From assembly GCF_007860075.1 (NCBI RefSeq), contig NZ_SJPP01000001.1, positions 682,001-746,000 of the forward strand: a stretch of DNA of 64,000 nucleotides, in the 5' to 3' direction. The DNA is from Symmachiella macrocystis. GTDB taxonomy: Bacteria; Planctomycetota; Planctomycetia; Planctomycetales; Planctomycetaceae. The position numbers were made by a program, and so were the translations under genes. The number at the start of each line of letters is the position of its first letter. Position 1 is the stretch's first letter. The notes below the pieces were generated by a model. The model was not told the DNA's origin. It ran no database searches and saw only the letters and a program-made list of their open reading frames with translations. Positions 9,209 to 18,973 of the stretch are shown here, one piece after another.

Positions 9209-9566
9209 AGTCCATCCTGAGTCAGTTTCTGAATTCCGGCTTGTGCCACCCCTGGCTCCGGATGTCATGTTACTGCAAAATCGAAACAACGCGATGCCCG
9301 AGCGGTTTTTTTTCCAATGATCAACAAGTTGATCCATCAACCGCCTTGCGCAGCGTACGGGGCGCTTTAAAAATTGTAGCACGGGCAGGCGAATTGTCGT
9401 TGAAAAGGGGCTTGGTCACCAGAATTCCTCAGAAAATCCGTCTCAACTGTCACACCCCTGCGTTACTACTTATAAACGAGCCTGTCATATCATAATTGCG
9501 GGCTCAACGGACCCTGAACCCGGGAGGCGCTCGCCCCCGGGAAAGGGTTGGCGACGTAACCTACTG
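9209..9566. other. Divergent intergenic region upstream of the giant kinase
   Basis: 358 bp between divergent genes. It holds a GC-rich hairpin, CCCGGG / CCCGGG with an inner GGC/GCC (9519-9541), 25 nt before the kinase start. Translated frames across 9241-9495 show no coding character. The segment 9545-9583 resembles the end of a repeat at 34865-34906 (see findings). Confidence 0.45.
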
Positions 9567-12500
9567 ATGGGAGACGACATGCAGCTCACCACTTGCCCGT
9601 CCCGCGAACAACTCTCGCACTACCTCAGCGGTAAGCTTTCCGCTCAGGAAATTGATGAAATTTCTTCGCACATCGAGACTTGCGTCGATTGCGACACCAC
9701 GGTTAACGGATTGGATGACGATTCCGATTCCCTGATGTTTGCTCTACGGCAGCCGCTGGGTGAGGAAATATTTGAGCAGGAACCGGAATTACAACGAGCG
9801 GTTGCCGCGATGCGGTTGTCGTTGCCCGAATCCGAGTCACCCGCCTCCTGCACGGTGTTAGGCACTGTGCGCGAATATGATTTGTTGGAAAAAATCGGCC
9901 AAGGGGGTATGGGAACCGTTTATAAGGCCCTGCACTCGCGGTTGAAGAGGATAGTGGCACTCAAAGTGCTGGCCGACCACCGATTGGGGGACCCCGCCGC
10001 CGTCGATCGGTTTTCGCGGGAAATGCAAGCGGTGGGAAAGTTGGCGCATCCGAATATCGTCCGCGCGCTCGACGCGGGCGAAGCGGACGGCCGACATTAT
10101 TTAGTCATGGAATACATCGACGGCATCGACCTGTCGCGGTTATCGCGACGCTGTGGTCCGTTGCCGGTCGCCGAGGCAAGTGAGTTAGTGCTGCAGGTAT
10201 CGCTCGCCCTGCAGCACGCTCACGAGCACGGCCTCGTGCATCGTGACATCAAACCGTCGAACGTGATGCTCACCCGCGACGGAAACGTCAAGTTGCTGGA
10301 TTTGGGCATCGCTCTGCTGCAACCGGAGGAACCGACGACCAGCGACCTGACCGGCACCGGGCAGGTGATGGGGACGCTGGACTACATGGCCCCGGAGCAA
10401 CTTGACAATACTCATGCGGTTGACATCCGCGCCGACGTCTACGGCTTGGGAGCAACGCTGTATAAACTACTATGCGGCTCCGCCCCGGCGACCGATTCGC
10501 AATCGCGATTCCGGCTGCCGGGCGAATCGATTCCGCCCGTTCCCAACATCCGCACGATCCGCGGCGACATTCCCAAACAAGTCGCAGCAGTGATCGAACG
10601 GATGTTAGCACCGAATCCCGATCAACGTTACGCCACACCGGCCGACGTCGCCGAGGCTCTCAAACCGTTCGCCGCGAAAAGCAATCTCAAACAACTCGCC
10701 CTCGCCGCCGCCGACGACGCGCCCTCACGGACCATGTCGCCCCCCAAACGTTTCGGCGGCCGCTTGGGCCGTTTCATGATCGCCGCAGCCGCGCTTCTGG
10801 GAATGACGCTGGCCGGATTTGCGATCTATGTCGAGACCGACAAAGGGCAAATCGTGATCCACAGCAACGTCGACGACGTGCAGGTCCTCGTCAAACGGAC
10901 CGGCAAGCTGTACGAAGCATTGGATGAGTTGGAAGTCGACAAAGGCGACAACCAATGGAACTTCCGTAGCGGTAGTTACGAAGTGCAATTGCTGGGCAAG
11001 ACCGATGGCCTGCGCGTGAAGGACGGCGTGTTTACGCTCACGCGGGATGGGAAAGCGGTGGTGACGATTGAACGTGACCCGGCTCGACCTAAGGCGGTGG
11101 TGGCGAGCGGGCCGGTTTATGAGGGGAAATCGCTGGATGAATGGATTGAATTGTTGTTGATGGAAAAAAGCGTGCCGCAACGCTCGAAAGCGATTCCCGG
11201 GATCACGGTATTGGGTATCGATGCACCGGACAAGGCAATCGCGGCACTGTTTAAAGTCGGTATCGAAAACGACTCCTCCACCTCCTATTCTCGGAACTTA
11301 CGCTACCTCCAAAAAGAAACCATTCAGGCAATACAGAAGCTTTCACCTGACCATATTCCTTCAACACTGCTAGAAGCGTTGCAGGACTCCGACGTGAAAA
11401 AACGTCGGTACGCCGCGCAGTTTATTCGTCATCACTGGAACAATGACCCTCCGATCACCTTAGTGAGAACGGCGGCAAAGGACCCCGATGAATATGTTCG
11501 CAGAAATGCCGTGGGTTGGCTTGCGCAGTACGGATCGGTTGCGATTCCTGATTTGGTCGTAGCATTTAATGACGAGAGCGATAAGGTTCGTCGAGCGGCG
11601 GTCTCGGCCGTCGGCCTGATGGCTTCTTATTACAAAACGTTAACTCTCGAAGATGCCCGCGTTCTTGAACCAAAAATTTACGACATGGTAGACGATAAGA
11701 GTGCCGAGGTAAGGGAAAGCATATTATGGGCTTTACCAAGTGTTGCGAGCGACGAACAGAAGTTGTTGGCCGTATTAGAAGCCGCACTCCACGACCCGGT
11801 ACCCGAGGTCCAAGTCGCCTCGATTGACGTGTTGAGAAGGTTAGGCCCCAAAGCGGCAGCAGCCGCTCCGGCCCTGACTGACGCACTAAAATCGCGGAAC
11901 CGGAAGAAAGTTGCACCGATCATTACGAGCGGGGGCAGCAAAATGAGCTTTACTGAGCCCATAACAGCAGGATTGATAAGAGCTTTGGGATCTATCGGCC
12001 CCGACGCCAAGAGTGGCGTTCCGGTGATTAAGGAGTTTTTACAGCACGAACACAAAGATGTCCGCAAAGCTGTCGTCGAGGCGATTCAGCAAATCACCGG
12101 CGAAGTTATCGAACTACCCGATGACAACAAAAAGCCGGGCAACAAAACGGCGAAGGGGCCGGTTTACGGGGATAAGACGCTTGATGAATGGATTGCGTTA
12201 TTAAAGACGCAACGGAGTGCTGCGGCGCGGCATACGGCGGTTGAGCCCATTGAAACTTTGGGGGTGGACGAACCCGAAAAAGCGATCGCTGCGTTAATCG
12301 ACGCAGGCAGCGATTACGATCCCAGGAACATGGAGCAGTTTGAACCTTGGTTTGAACCCAGGTCAATTTGGATCGCGATTAACAGTGCCATCAAAAGATT
12401 GTCACCGTCCCAAATCCCCGTGGGTGTCGTCGAAGCATTAGCGGATGAGGACGTTAAAAAACGTCGATTCGCTACCTCCTTGATCGAGCAATACAAGGAC

Positions 12501-15500
12501 GTGGTTCCTCCAATCGAAGCGGCGAAAAAAGCGGCAGCGGACTCTGATGAGTATGTGCGAAGTCAAACTTTGGAGTGGGTTGATCGCTATGATGGCGAGG
12601 CAATTCCAATACTGATTGCTGCTTTCAATGACCAGTCAGAACAAGTTCGTCGTAGGGCGGCGGCGGTAGCTTCACGGTTGGCAACTAGCGGTAACACGAG
12701 TCCGGAAGACGCGAAGCTGATTGCGCCGAAATTGTACGAGATGCTGCATGACAAGGACGCACAAATCAGGGCCGATTCTTTAACGGCACTGTCGCGATTC
12801 GCATTTGACCAAGACAAACTCCTTACAGAGCTTATTGAGGCAGTCGGCGATTCGGATCCAAAGGTGAAGAGCATTGCCATTCAATCGCTGGGAGCGCTGG
12901 GGCCAAAAGCAGAACCAGCGGTGTCCGTGCTCGTCGCATCGCTCAAGCAATGTAGCCGGAAAACCCTAAAACCAAAAGACATTTTGACGATGTATAGCGT
13001 GACTCATGCCTTCCGCGATATTGCACCCGAACGACTAATCGTCGCACTGGGTTCAATCGGTCCGAGCGCGCAATCGGCGGTACCGACGATTAAAGAGTTC
13101 CTAAAACATGACGACGTGTACGTTCGCAATGCAGTCGTCGAGGCGATTCAACAAATCACAGGCGAGGATGTCGAACTGCCCAAGGAAAACAAAACGGCGG
13201 CCGCTGGCCCCGTCTACGATGGGAAAACGTTTGAGGAATGGGTCACGCTACTCAAAACCGATCGATCCGCCCATCGGCAACTCGAGGGAATCAAGGCGCT
13301 GGCGTCGCTGCGGAGTGACGAAAACACGCCGCTGGTGGTTTCGACGATCATCAAAATTGCCGGCGATGGTGATCGCATTTCTACGGGAAAGAACGACCCG
13401 AACGTGGCAGAATCGGCAGAGGCAATTCTGAGGCAAATCGGCCAGGAAGCAGCTGTGCCGCAATTGCTAACGGCGCTCGAATCCGAGGACGTCTCGATGC
13501 GACACTTCGCAGTACGCGCGATTACTCGATTCGCCATTACTGACGAGATGACCCCGGCGATTCTGAAACTGACCAACGATCCCGATGAAGGCATTCGTGG
13601 ATCCGCCGTCTATCTCTTAGCTGCAGCCGGCGATCCCGGCGTCGAAGCCCTGATCAAGATGTTCAAGTCGGATTCATCATCGATGGTGAAAGTAAGGGCG
13701 GCGCGCAAACTTGGTGACCTCAAGGAAAAAGCTCGCACTGCGGAGCCCGTGCTTCTCGACTCGTTGTTAGCCAAAGATGTCCAATTACGAGATGCGGCAA
13801 TCTACGCACTTAAAGAGCTCAAACCGGATCAAGACGTTCTAAATAGCGTCTTACTAAAGTTTGTTGCTGCTGACTTTCCAATTAGCATCAATAACAGGTC
13901 CGTCAACCCATTCATGCTGGTTGACACAAACTCCCCTGCCACCATTCCAGCACTGATCGCAGCGATAACGGACGACGACGAAACATTGCGAAATGAGGCG
14001 TGGCAGAGACTCTTAAAATATCATGACGACCTGGAACAAGTGCTCCCGGCATTGATTGCCGCTCTGGAAAATGAAAAACTCGAACACAAAGAGACCATCG
14101 TCAGCCTGCTCACAATGTACGCTGAAAGGGCAAAGGCCGCGATTCCGGCATTGATCAAACTCTATAAGACAAGCGACAACAAGGAACGCCGCAAACTATT
14201 AACGGCCTATGAAGAAATCGATTTGCAGCACAAAGACGTGCAGCCGTTGTTGCAACAAGCGGCGCAGAGTGAGGATAAAAACCTTTCGCGAGCTGCACAA
14301 AAACTCCTGCGGGTCGACGCCGTGGGGGCCGACCAGTCGGCCGTATCGTTGACAATCAAAGTCACCGCCGACGGCAAACTCAGCATCGGCGACAAGCCGT
14401 ACGACCTGCAGGCACTCAAAACGTTGCTCGCCGAACAAATCAAACAAGCGGGCGAGCGGGGGGTGGCTGTGCGGATCGATGCGGCGGCGGAGGTTCGCTT
14501 TGAAGCGGTCAAAACATTAATCGAGATATGCAAAAAGGCCGGCGTGCGGAATGTTTTGTTGGGGACGACTAAGGTTGCCCCAGCGGCTAAGAATGACGGC
14601 GCTGCGGTTTATGACGGTAAGACGTTCGATGAGTGGCTCTCGATTCTCAAAACGGAAACGAATCCTGCCAAATTGGCGCCGGTCATCACAGCTGTCGGCG
14701 CCACCGGTGCACGCGGACGCGAGCGTGAGGCGACAGACGCGATCCTAAACGTGGCCAAATTGATGATCGCCCCATTCAACGAATCGCTCTATTCCAATGA
14801 AGATGAAAAGAAGCTGGCCGAACTCTACTACTCCATAACTATCGCCTTAACCCGCATCGGTGCTCCGCACGCAACCGATGCACTGATCGAGGCGGTCAAT
14901 GACCCCCATCTTGGCATGCGTCGCCATGCGCAACAGGTGCTTCATGAATGGACAATGAGCGAGGAATACGCAGACCAAATCTTCGCCGCATTGAAACATA
15001 AAGACCCAAAATTGCGAGAATGGGCGGTCGCACAATTGGCCAAAATGGCAGATTCCGACGTTCGCAAATTTGATGAAATCATCGCGCAGTTGTTTGAAAT
15101 CATCTCAAATGACAAATCGTTAGCAATGCGGCGGGCAGCAGCCGAAGAGTTGCGTCGCTTGACTGGCAATACGAATACCGGCGATCGCCGCGCACAAAAT
15201 GACGGGTCAAAAGCCCGGCGAATGAAAGAAGCTGACGGTGCATTGGCACAATTATATTCTCTGGCGAAAGATCAGGACCCGACGGTTCGTTATTGCGTAC
15301 TATGGGTACTGACGCGGATTGAAGCGGATCCTGCGACGTTGATTCCTCTATTGGCCGACGCGGCCGGAGACAAGAAATCAGCAACTCAACGATTAGTCAT
15401 TGATGAGCTGTCCAATTTAGCGCCGCGTTTGCCGGCAGCAATCGCTGCTCTCATCGCCTCCTACCCGCGTTTCGGAGCGGACGAACGCATTCGCGTTGTG

Positions 15501-15635
15501 CATGCGTTAGGCCACAAAGGCGCGATTGCTGCACCAGCGATTCCGCTGCTGAAAGAGGCCGTAAAATCTGACGACCAACTTCTCCGTGAAGCCGCTGTTG
15601 AGGCTCTCAAGAAAATTGAACCTGCAAAACAGTGA
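9567..15635 (+). CDS. Giant membrane Ser/Thr protein kinase with HEAT-type repeats and an ExbD-like segment
   Basis: 2022 residues. N-terminal zinc-finger-like motif (HIETCVDC, residues 33-40). Kinase domain about 101-350: [12 protein letters not shown] glycine loop, ALKVL lysine, HRDIKPSN catalytic loop, DLGIALL in place of DFG, and APEQL. One membrane span at about 403-423 puts the rest outside the cytoplasm. The C-terminal 1500 residues are built from four cassettes that each open with a VYxGKTxDEW motif (about 514, 864, 1213, 1678), followed by HEAT/PBS-like helices such as [12 protein letters not shown]. Between cassettes 3 and 4 (about 1590-1670) lies a stretch like the periplasmic domain of ExbD/TolR ([34 protein letters not shown]). 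Start is ATG 9567; ATG 9579 is an alternative. Probably a transmembrane sensor kinase; ligand unknown. Confidence 0.92.
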   Translation: MGDDMQLTTCPSREQLSHYLSGKLSAQEIDEISSHIETCVDCDTTVNGLDDDSDSLMFALRQPLGEEIFEQEPELQRAVAAMRLSLPESESPASCTVLGTVREYDLLEKIGQGGMGTVYKALHSRLKRIVALKVLADHRLGDPAAVDRFSREMQAVGKLAHPNIVRALDAGEADGRHYLVMEYIDGIDLSRLSRRCGPLPVAEASELVLQVSLALQHAHEHGLVHRDIKPSNVMLTRDGNVKLLDLGIALLQPEEPTTSDLTGTGQVMGTLDYMAPEQLDNTHAVDIRADVYGLGATLYKLLCGSAPATDSQSRFRLPGESIPPVPNIRTIRGDIPKQVAAVIERMLAPNPDQRYATPADVAEALKPFAAKSNLKQLALAAADDAPSRTMSPPKRFGGRLGRFMIAAAALLGMTLAGFAIYVETDKGQIVIHSNVDDVQVLVKRTGKLYEALDELEVDKGDNQWNFRSGSYEVQLLGKTDGLRVKDGVFTLTRDGKAVVTIERDPARPKAVVASGPVYEGKSLDEWIELLLMEKSVPQRSKAIPGITVLGIDAPDKAIAALFKVGIENDSSTSYSRNLRYLQKETIQAIQKLSPDHIPSTLLEALQDSDVKKRRYAAQFIRHHWNNDPPITLVRTAAKDPDEYVRRNAVGWLAQYGSVAIPDLVVAFNDESDKVRRAAVSAVGLMASYYKTLTLEDARVLEPKIYDMVDDKSAEVRESILWALPSVASDEQKLLAVLEAALHDPVPEVQVASIDVLRRLGPKAAAAAPALTDALKSRNRKKVAPIITSGGSKMSFTEPITAGLIRALGSIGPDAKSGVPVIKEFLQHEHKDVRKAVVEAIQQITGEVIELPDDNKKPGNKTAKGPVYGDKTLDEWIALLKTQRSAAARHTAVEPIETLGVDEPEKAIAALIDAGSDYDPRNMEQFEPWFEPRSIWIAINSAIKRLSPSQIPVGVVEALADEDVKKRRFATSLIEQYKDVVPPIEAAKKAAADSDEYVRSQTLEWVDRYDGEAIPILIAAFNDQSEQVRRRAAAVASRLATSGNTSPEDAKLIAPKLYEMLHDKDAQIRADSLTALSRFAFDQDKLLTELIEAVGDSDPKVKSIAIQSLGALGPKAEPAVSVLVASLKQCSRKTLKPKDILTMYSVTHAFRDIAPERLIVALGSIGPSAQSAVPTIKEFLKHDDVYVRNAVVEAIQQITGEDVELPKENKTAAAGPVYDGKTFEEWVTLLKTDRSAHRQLEGIKALASLRSDENTPLVVSTIIKIAGDGDRISTGKNDPNVAESAEAILRQIGQEAAVPQLLTALESEDVSMRHFAVRAITRFAITDEMTPAILKLTNDPDEGIRGSAVYLLAAAGDPGVEALIKMFKSDSSSMVKVRAARKLGDLKEKARTAEPVLLDSLLAKDVQLRDAAIYALKELKPDQDVLNSVLLKFVAADFPISINNRSVNPFMLVDTNSPATIPALIAAITDDDETLRNEAWQRLLKYHDDLEQVLPALIAALENEKLEHKETIVSLLTMYAERAKAAIPALIKLYKTSDNKERRKLLTAYEEIDLQHKDVQPLLQQAAQSEDKNLSRAAQKLLRVDAVGADQSAVSLTIKVTADGKLSIGDKPYDLQALKTLLAEQIKQAGERGVAVRIDAAAEVRFEAVKTLIEICKKAGVRNVLLGTTKVAPAAKNDGAAVYDGKTFDEWLSILKTETNPAKLAPVITAVGATGARGREREATDAILNVAKLMIAPFNESLYSNEDEKKLAELYYSITIALTRIGAPHATDALIEAVNDPHLGMRRHAQQVLHEWTMSEEYADQIFAALKHKDPKLREWAVAQLAKMADSDVRKFDEIIAQLFEIISNDKSLAMRRAAAEELRRLTGNTNTGDRRAQNDGSKARRMKEADGALAQLYSLAKDQDPTVRYCVLWVLTRIEADPATLIPLLADAAGDKKSATQRLVIDELSNLAPRLPAAIAALIASYPRFGADERIRVVHALGHKGAIAAPAIPLLKEAVKSDDQLLREAAVEALKKIEPAKQ

Positions 15636-16129
15636 TCCTTAGTAACGACCTTGCACACGCCGCACACGCAAATTGAGATCGCCGCGTTAAAAGACAAACA
15701 GCTATCTCATAGCTATCAGAACCGCCTGTTCGCTTCTCCGCTGATGGGTATAACCCATTAGCAGCACTGCGGTTGTCGCTTATTCACCTCTCCCACCTGC
15801 ATCGCCCGCAGCAAGCTGGGCGGACTTTGCCGGTTATCCTGATTATCCGGGCGATGCCTTTTATTCATGCCGAAACCGGACCGGCGATCAGCATAGCCGT
15901 CAAAATCGATGCAGCCGTTCGACGATAAGAGCGAAAGACATTTTGAACTTTGGCCGGTGCCGACCAAGACACGCCGGACACGATTACGGCACGTTGATTG
16001 AGAATGAGATTGCGTTGGAAGCGTTTTGCAGACCGTCGATGGAGACGGAGTTTTCAGGCGGACCAGCCGTCGAATTCCAACCAGCGAAAATTGTCCGGAA
16101 CTTCAACAAAGTCGAGGAGAGGGTTGGAG
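15636..16129. other. Intergenic region, about 490 bp
   Basis: No credible gene. Contains partly repeated short words (GGTTATCCTGATTATCCGG, 15831-15849). The upstream extension of the next gene's frame (15998-16129) has no signal-peptide character and is taken as 5' leader. Confidence 0.4.
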
Positions 16130-17839
16130 ATGAAATCACGATTAAGATTCACACTCTGCGTCGCGTTGGCAACAACGGCTGCGGGAGTTTTGTTGAACGC
16201 GGATGTAGCCCGCGCTCAGTCGTCCGGAAACGGTTATTCCGTACCGGCCCAGGCCCCGCAAAAGAAAAAATCGGGTTTGCTATACCGACTGTTCTCGCGG
16301 AACAAGTCCAAACCGCAGCAACCGGCCGCAGTGTCGCGGCAACAAGGCGGCGCTCGACGTCAATCGGTTCAAGAGCTCTTAGAAGCCAAGTTCCGTGCCG
16401 AAGGCCGTGACGTGCCTCCGTTGACGCTGGAACAATTGGCTCAAGAGCAAGGGTTGCCGGAGATGCAAATGCCGCAAACGCAGCAGATGCAACAAATCCA
16501 ACAGCCCAATCAGCAACAGTACCAAGCGGCGCAACAACCACAACAAAACTATGCGGCCCAGCAAAACACAGCCGGGTACCAAAACTATGGTCAACCGCAA
16601 CAACCGGTCGCCAACGCGGCTCCGGCTTATGCAGCTGCGCCTCAAAATGTCACCCCGCCGGCCCCGCAAAAGCCGAAACGGGGTGGTTTCCGAGGATTCC
16701 TCAGCCGATTGAATCCGTTCCGTCGGAAGGAACGTGAGCAGGTACAACCAGCGACACTGCCGTCGAATGCGCCCGGGCAATACCAAGCTGCGCCGCAACA
16801 ACAATACGCGCAGCAACCGCAGAACGTTTACCAACCGCCGCAAGCGTATCCTCCGCAGCAGCAACAAGTACCACCAAGTGCGGTGGCGAACCAAATGCCC
16901 TTTCAACGGCCGCAATCACAGCAGCAGCTCGTGACGCCGACAACCATCCCCCGTCCGTTCCCAGGAGTGCCGCAGGTCGCCGCACAACTTCAAACAGCCA
17001 CGGAGGACCTCGAGGAACTGGCGGACGAATCGGAAGAAGAGTTCGACTTTGCCTTCGAAGAAGAGTTGCCGACACTTGCGGAAACGCCCGCCGTCAAAGA
17101 GCCGGTTGAGTCGCAGACTGAGTTTGACCCGTTTGCTGAAGACTCACTTCCAGAATTGGCTGAGTCTGAAATCAAAGCGGAAACCACTCCGGCTAGTGAT
17201 GAGGGATTCCGGCCAACGGAACAACCGAAGTTTCAAGAGCCGATTGTCAAATCCGAAGAAACAGAGGAAACACTGGTCGCCACAGACGAATCCACTTCGC
17301 CCTACACCGGCGAGTCCTTGGACGGTGGTGAAACGGAATTGCCCAAGTTGCAACCGGTTCCGACACGGAACGATTACATCCACTTGGACCAACTCAATGC
17401 CGGGGTCGACAGTGAAGCCTTACGACGTGAGAAGAGACGCCTGCTGTTGCTCTCTCGCCCCGAACTATCGGGTTTGAAGGGCTTCTGTCCGGTCACATTG
17501 AAAAACGACCGCGACCTAGTCGATGCCAAACCGGAATTCGAAGCTATCCATGACACCAAGGTGTATCAACTCAGTTCCGCAGAAGCCAAAGCGGAATTTG
17601 AGCGAGCTCCTGAAGAATACGCTCCGTCCAAGGGTGGGATCGACGTCGTGAAATACACTTTGGGCGCCGGCGAAGTGGAAGGCACACTGGAATTCGCGGC
17701 TTGGTACCGCGGCCGGTTGTACCTGTTCTCTTCTGCAGTCACCTACGACGCGTTCATGCGTCAGCCCAAGAAGTTTGCGGTTGAGCAGGCCAGTGCCGAA
17801 TCACCGGAAGCCAAAACACCGGAAACGGTGGAAGAATAA
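16130..17839 (+). CDS. Exported Gln/Pro-rich protein with C-terminal YHS-like domains
   Basis: 569 residues from ATG 16130; GAGGAG lies upstream, and from here a clean signal peptide is read (LRFTLCVALATTAAGVLLNA, cleavage near ARAQ). Residues 30-300 are Gln/Pro-rich and low-complexity with two basic blocks (LFSRNKSKPQQ, FLSRLNPFRRKERE). Residues 300-430 are strongly acidic. The C-terminal 140 residues look like two YHS-like units: LKGFCPVTLKNDRDLV with YQLSSAEAKAEFERAPEEYAP, then AAWYRGRLYLFSSAVTYDAF with RQPKKFAV. YHS domains are small metal-associated modules; the canonical Cys pair is only partly kept here. Probably a periplasmic or surface protein; role unknown. A strong terminator follows 60 bp later. 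Confidence 0.8.
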   Translation: MKSRLRFTLCVALATTAAGVLLNADVARAQSSGNGYSVPAQAPQKKKSGLLYRLFSRNKSKPQQPAAVSRQQGGARRQSVQELLEAKFRAEGRDVPPLTLEQLAQEQGLPEMQMPQTQQMQQIQQPNQQQYQAAQQPQQNYAAQQNTAGYQNYGQPQQPVANAAPAYAAAPQNVTPPAPQKPKRGGFRGFLSRLNPFRRKEREQVQPATLPSNAPGQYQAAPQQQYAQQPQNVYQPPQAYPPQQQQVPPSAVANQMPFQRPQSQQQLVTPTTIPRPFPGVPQVAAQLQTATEDLEELADESEEEFDFAFEEELPTLAETPAVKEPVESQTEFDPFAEDSLPELAESEIKAETTPASDEGFRPTEQPKFQEPIVKSEETEETLVATDESTSPYTGESLDGGETELPKLQPVPTRNDYIHLDQLNAGVDSEALRREKRRLLLLSRPELSGLKGFCPVTLKNDRDLVDAKPEFEAIHDTKVYQLSSAEAKAEFERAPEEYAPSKGGIDVVKYTLGAGEVEGTLEFAAWYRGRLYLFSSAVTYDAFMRQPKKFAVEQASAESPEAKTPETVEE

Positions 17840-17899
17840 CGACCGCTCACCCGGCTTAGAAACGGGTGGCCGATTTTAATAGAGACTTCTCCTCGATAG

Positions 17900-17941
17900 G
17901 CATCTTCGCGGACCACTTGGTTCGCGAAGATGCTTTTTTTT
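17900..17941 (+). terminator. Rho-independent terminator after the YHS-like gene
   Basis: Perfect 11-bp stem GCATCTTCGCG / CGCGAAGATGC with a 12-nt loop, followed by eight T residues. It lies 60 bp after the stop codon. Confidence 0.93.
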
Positions 17942-18316
17942 ATATCGCGATGTCAACGCGGAGTGATTCCGATTGCCACGTAGACTCGCCAAGTGAAGCG
18001 AGAGGGTTTATAATGTGGGCATTCGTTCAGGTAACCGACACGAATCTAACGAGTAGGCTTGCAGGCGCTCGGTTCTAATGGTCATGATAGTGTTGGTCGG
18101 ACCAGTGTCCGACTAACCTGGCCTGCCGCAACCCAACCCTCCAACGCCTACCCCTTTGTTGACACACCGGGACCCCTCCTCACCGGAGTCGTCCTCGCTC
18201 CCGCGGTTCGATCCTCGACAAACTTCCCACGCTGGTACTGTGTTCTGTGTATGACCGTTATCAAAAACGGTCGATGTTCACGGACAATCCCAGCGGATTG
18301 GTCAAGGAGTATTATC
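17942..18316. other. Intergenic leader of the Rieske/cytochrome operon with two hairpins
   Basis: 375 bp without a gene. Holds an 11-bp hairpin GTTGGTCGGAC / GTCCGACTAAC (18092-18117; one G-U pair, 4-nt loop, no T-run) and a 7-bp hairpin GACCGTT / AACGGTC (18253-18272) 45 nt before the Rieske start. They may shape the operon leader; no known riboswitch class is recognised. Confidence 0.45.
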
Positions 18317-18973
18317 ATGACAGACGATTCCAAATCGACATACCCCTTAGATATGCCCGAACCGAATGATCCACCGCAACCGGTCGCGGCATCTCCGCTC
18401 CCGGTCTCGGAAACTCCACAACCGGCCATGGTTGAGCCGCGGCGTAATTTTCTTTCTAAATCGCTGGCCGTCGTGATTGGGGGCATCGTCACGTTGGTTC
18501 CCTTTGCCGCAGGTCTGGCCGTCTTTACAGATCCGCTCCGTACGCGTAAGAAGGGCAGCGGCAACGGCGACGACGATGGCTTTATTAAAGTTGCGACATT
18601 TGATGAACTTCCCGTGGGCGATCCGCCGCAACGTTTTCAGGTCATCGACGACCGTGTTGACGCCTGGAATATGTTTCCCAAAGAACCGGTGGGAACGGTC
18701 TATTTGTCGCGATCGACGGAAGACGAAGTGCTGGCACTGTGCGTCACTTGCCCGCACGTCGGCTGTCCGGTCGATTACGATACTGCTCGACATGTGTTCC
18801 AATGCCCCTGTCACAACAGTTCATTCAAACCGACGGGCGAGATTGACAATCAAGACAGCCCGGCGGCGCGGGGAATGGATGCGTTGGAAATTAAAATCAA
18901 AAACAAAAACGAAGTCTGGGTGAAATATCAAGAATTTCGCCCCGGCACAGCCGAGAAGATTGCCGAAGCATGA
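18317..18973 (+). CDS. Rieske 2Fe-2S protein of a cytochrome bc-type complex
   Basis: 218 residues from ATG 18317 with AAGGAG 7 nt upstream. A Pro-rich cytoplasmic N-terminus (1-40) is followed by one membrane span (AVVIGGIVTLVPFAAGLAVF, about 55-75), then the soluble Rieske domain. Cluster ligands are seen in CPHVGC and CPCHNSSF (about 141-165). The protein carries electrons from quinol at the Qo site to cytochrome c. It overlaps the cytochrome b gene by 4 bp (ATGA), so both are translationally coupled in one operon. The membrane anchor is preceded by RRNFLSKS, which resembles a weak twin-arginine signal, as many Rieske proteins use Tat. Confidence 0.95.
   Translation: MTDDSKSTYPLDMPEPNDPPQPVAASPLPVSETPQPAMVEPRRNFLSKSLAVVIGGIVTLVPFAAGLAVFTDPLRTRKKGSGNGDDDGFIKVATFDELPVGDPPQRFQVIDDRVDAWNMFPKEPVGTVYLSRSTEDEVLALCVTCPHVGCPVDYDTARHVFQCPCHNSSFKPTGEIDNQDSPAARGMDALEIKIKNKNEVWVKYQEFRPGTAEKIAEA

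Noticed and set aside
17941-18316. A known riboswitch before the Rieske gene
   Set aside because: Hairpins are present, but none of the conserved cores of known riboswitch classes could be recognised.
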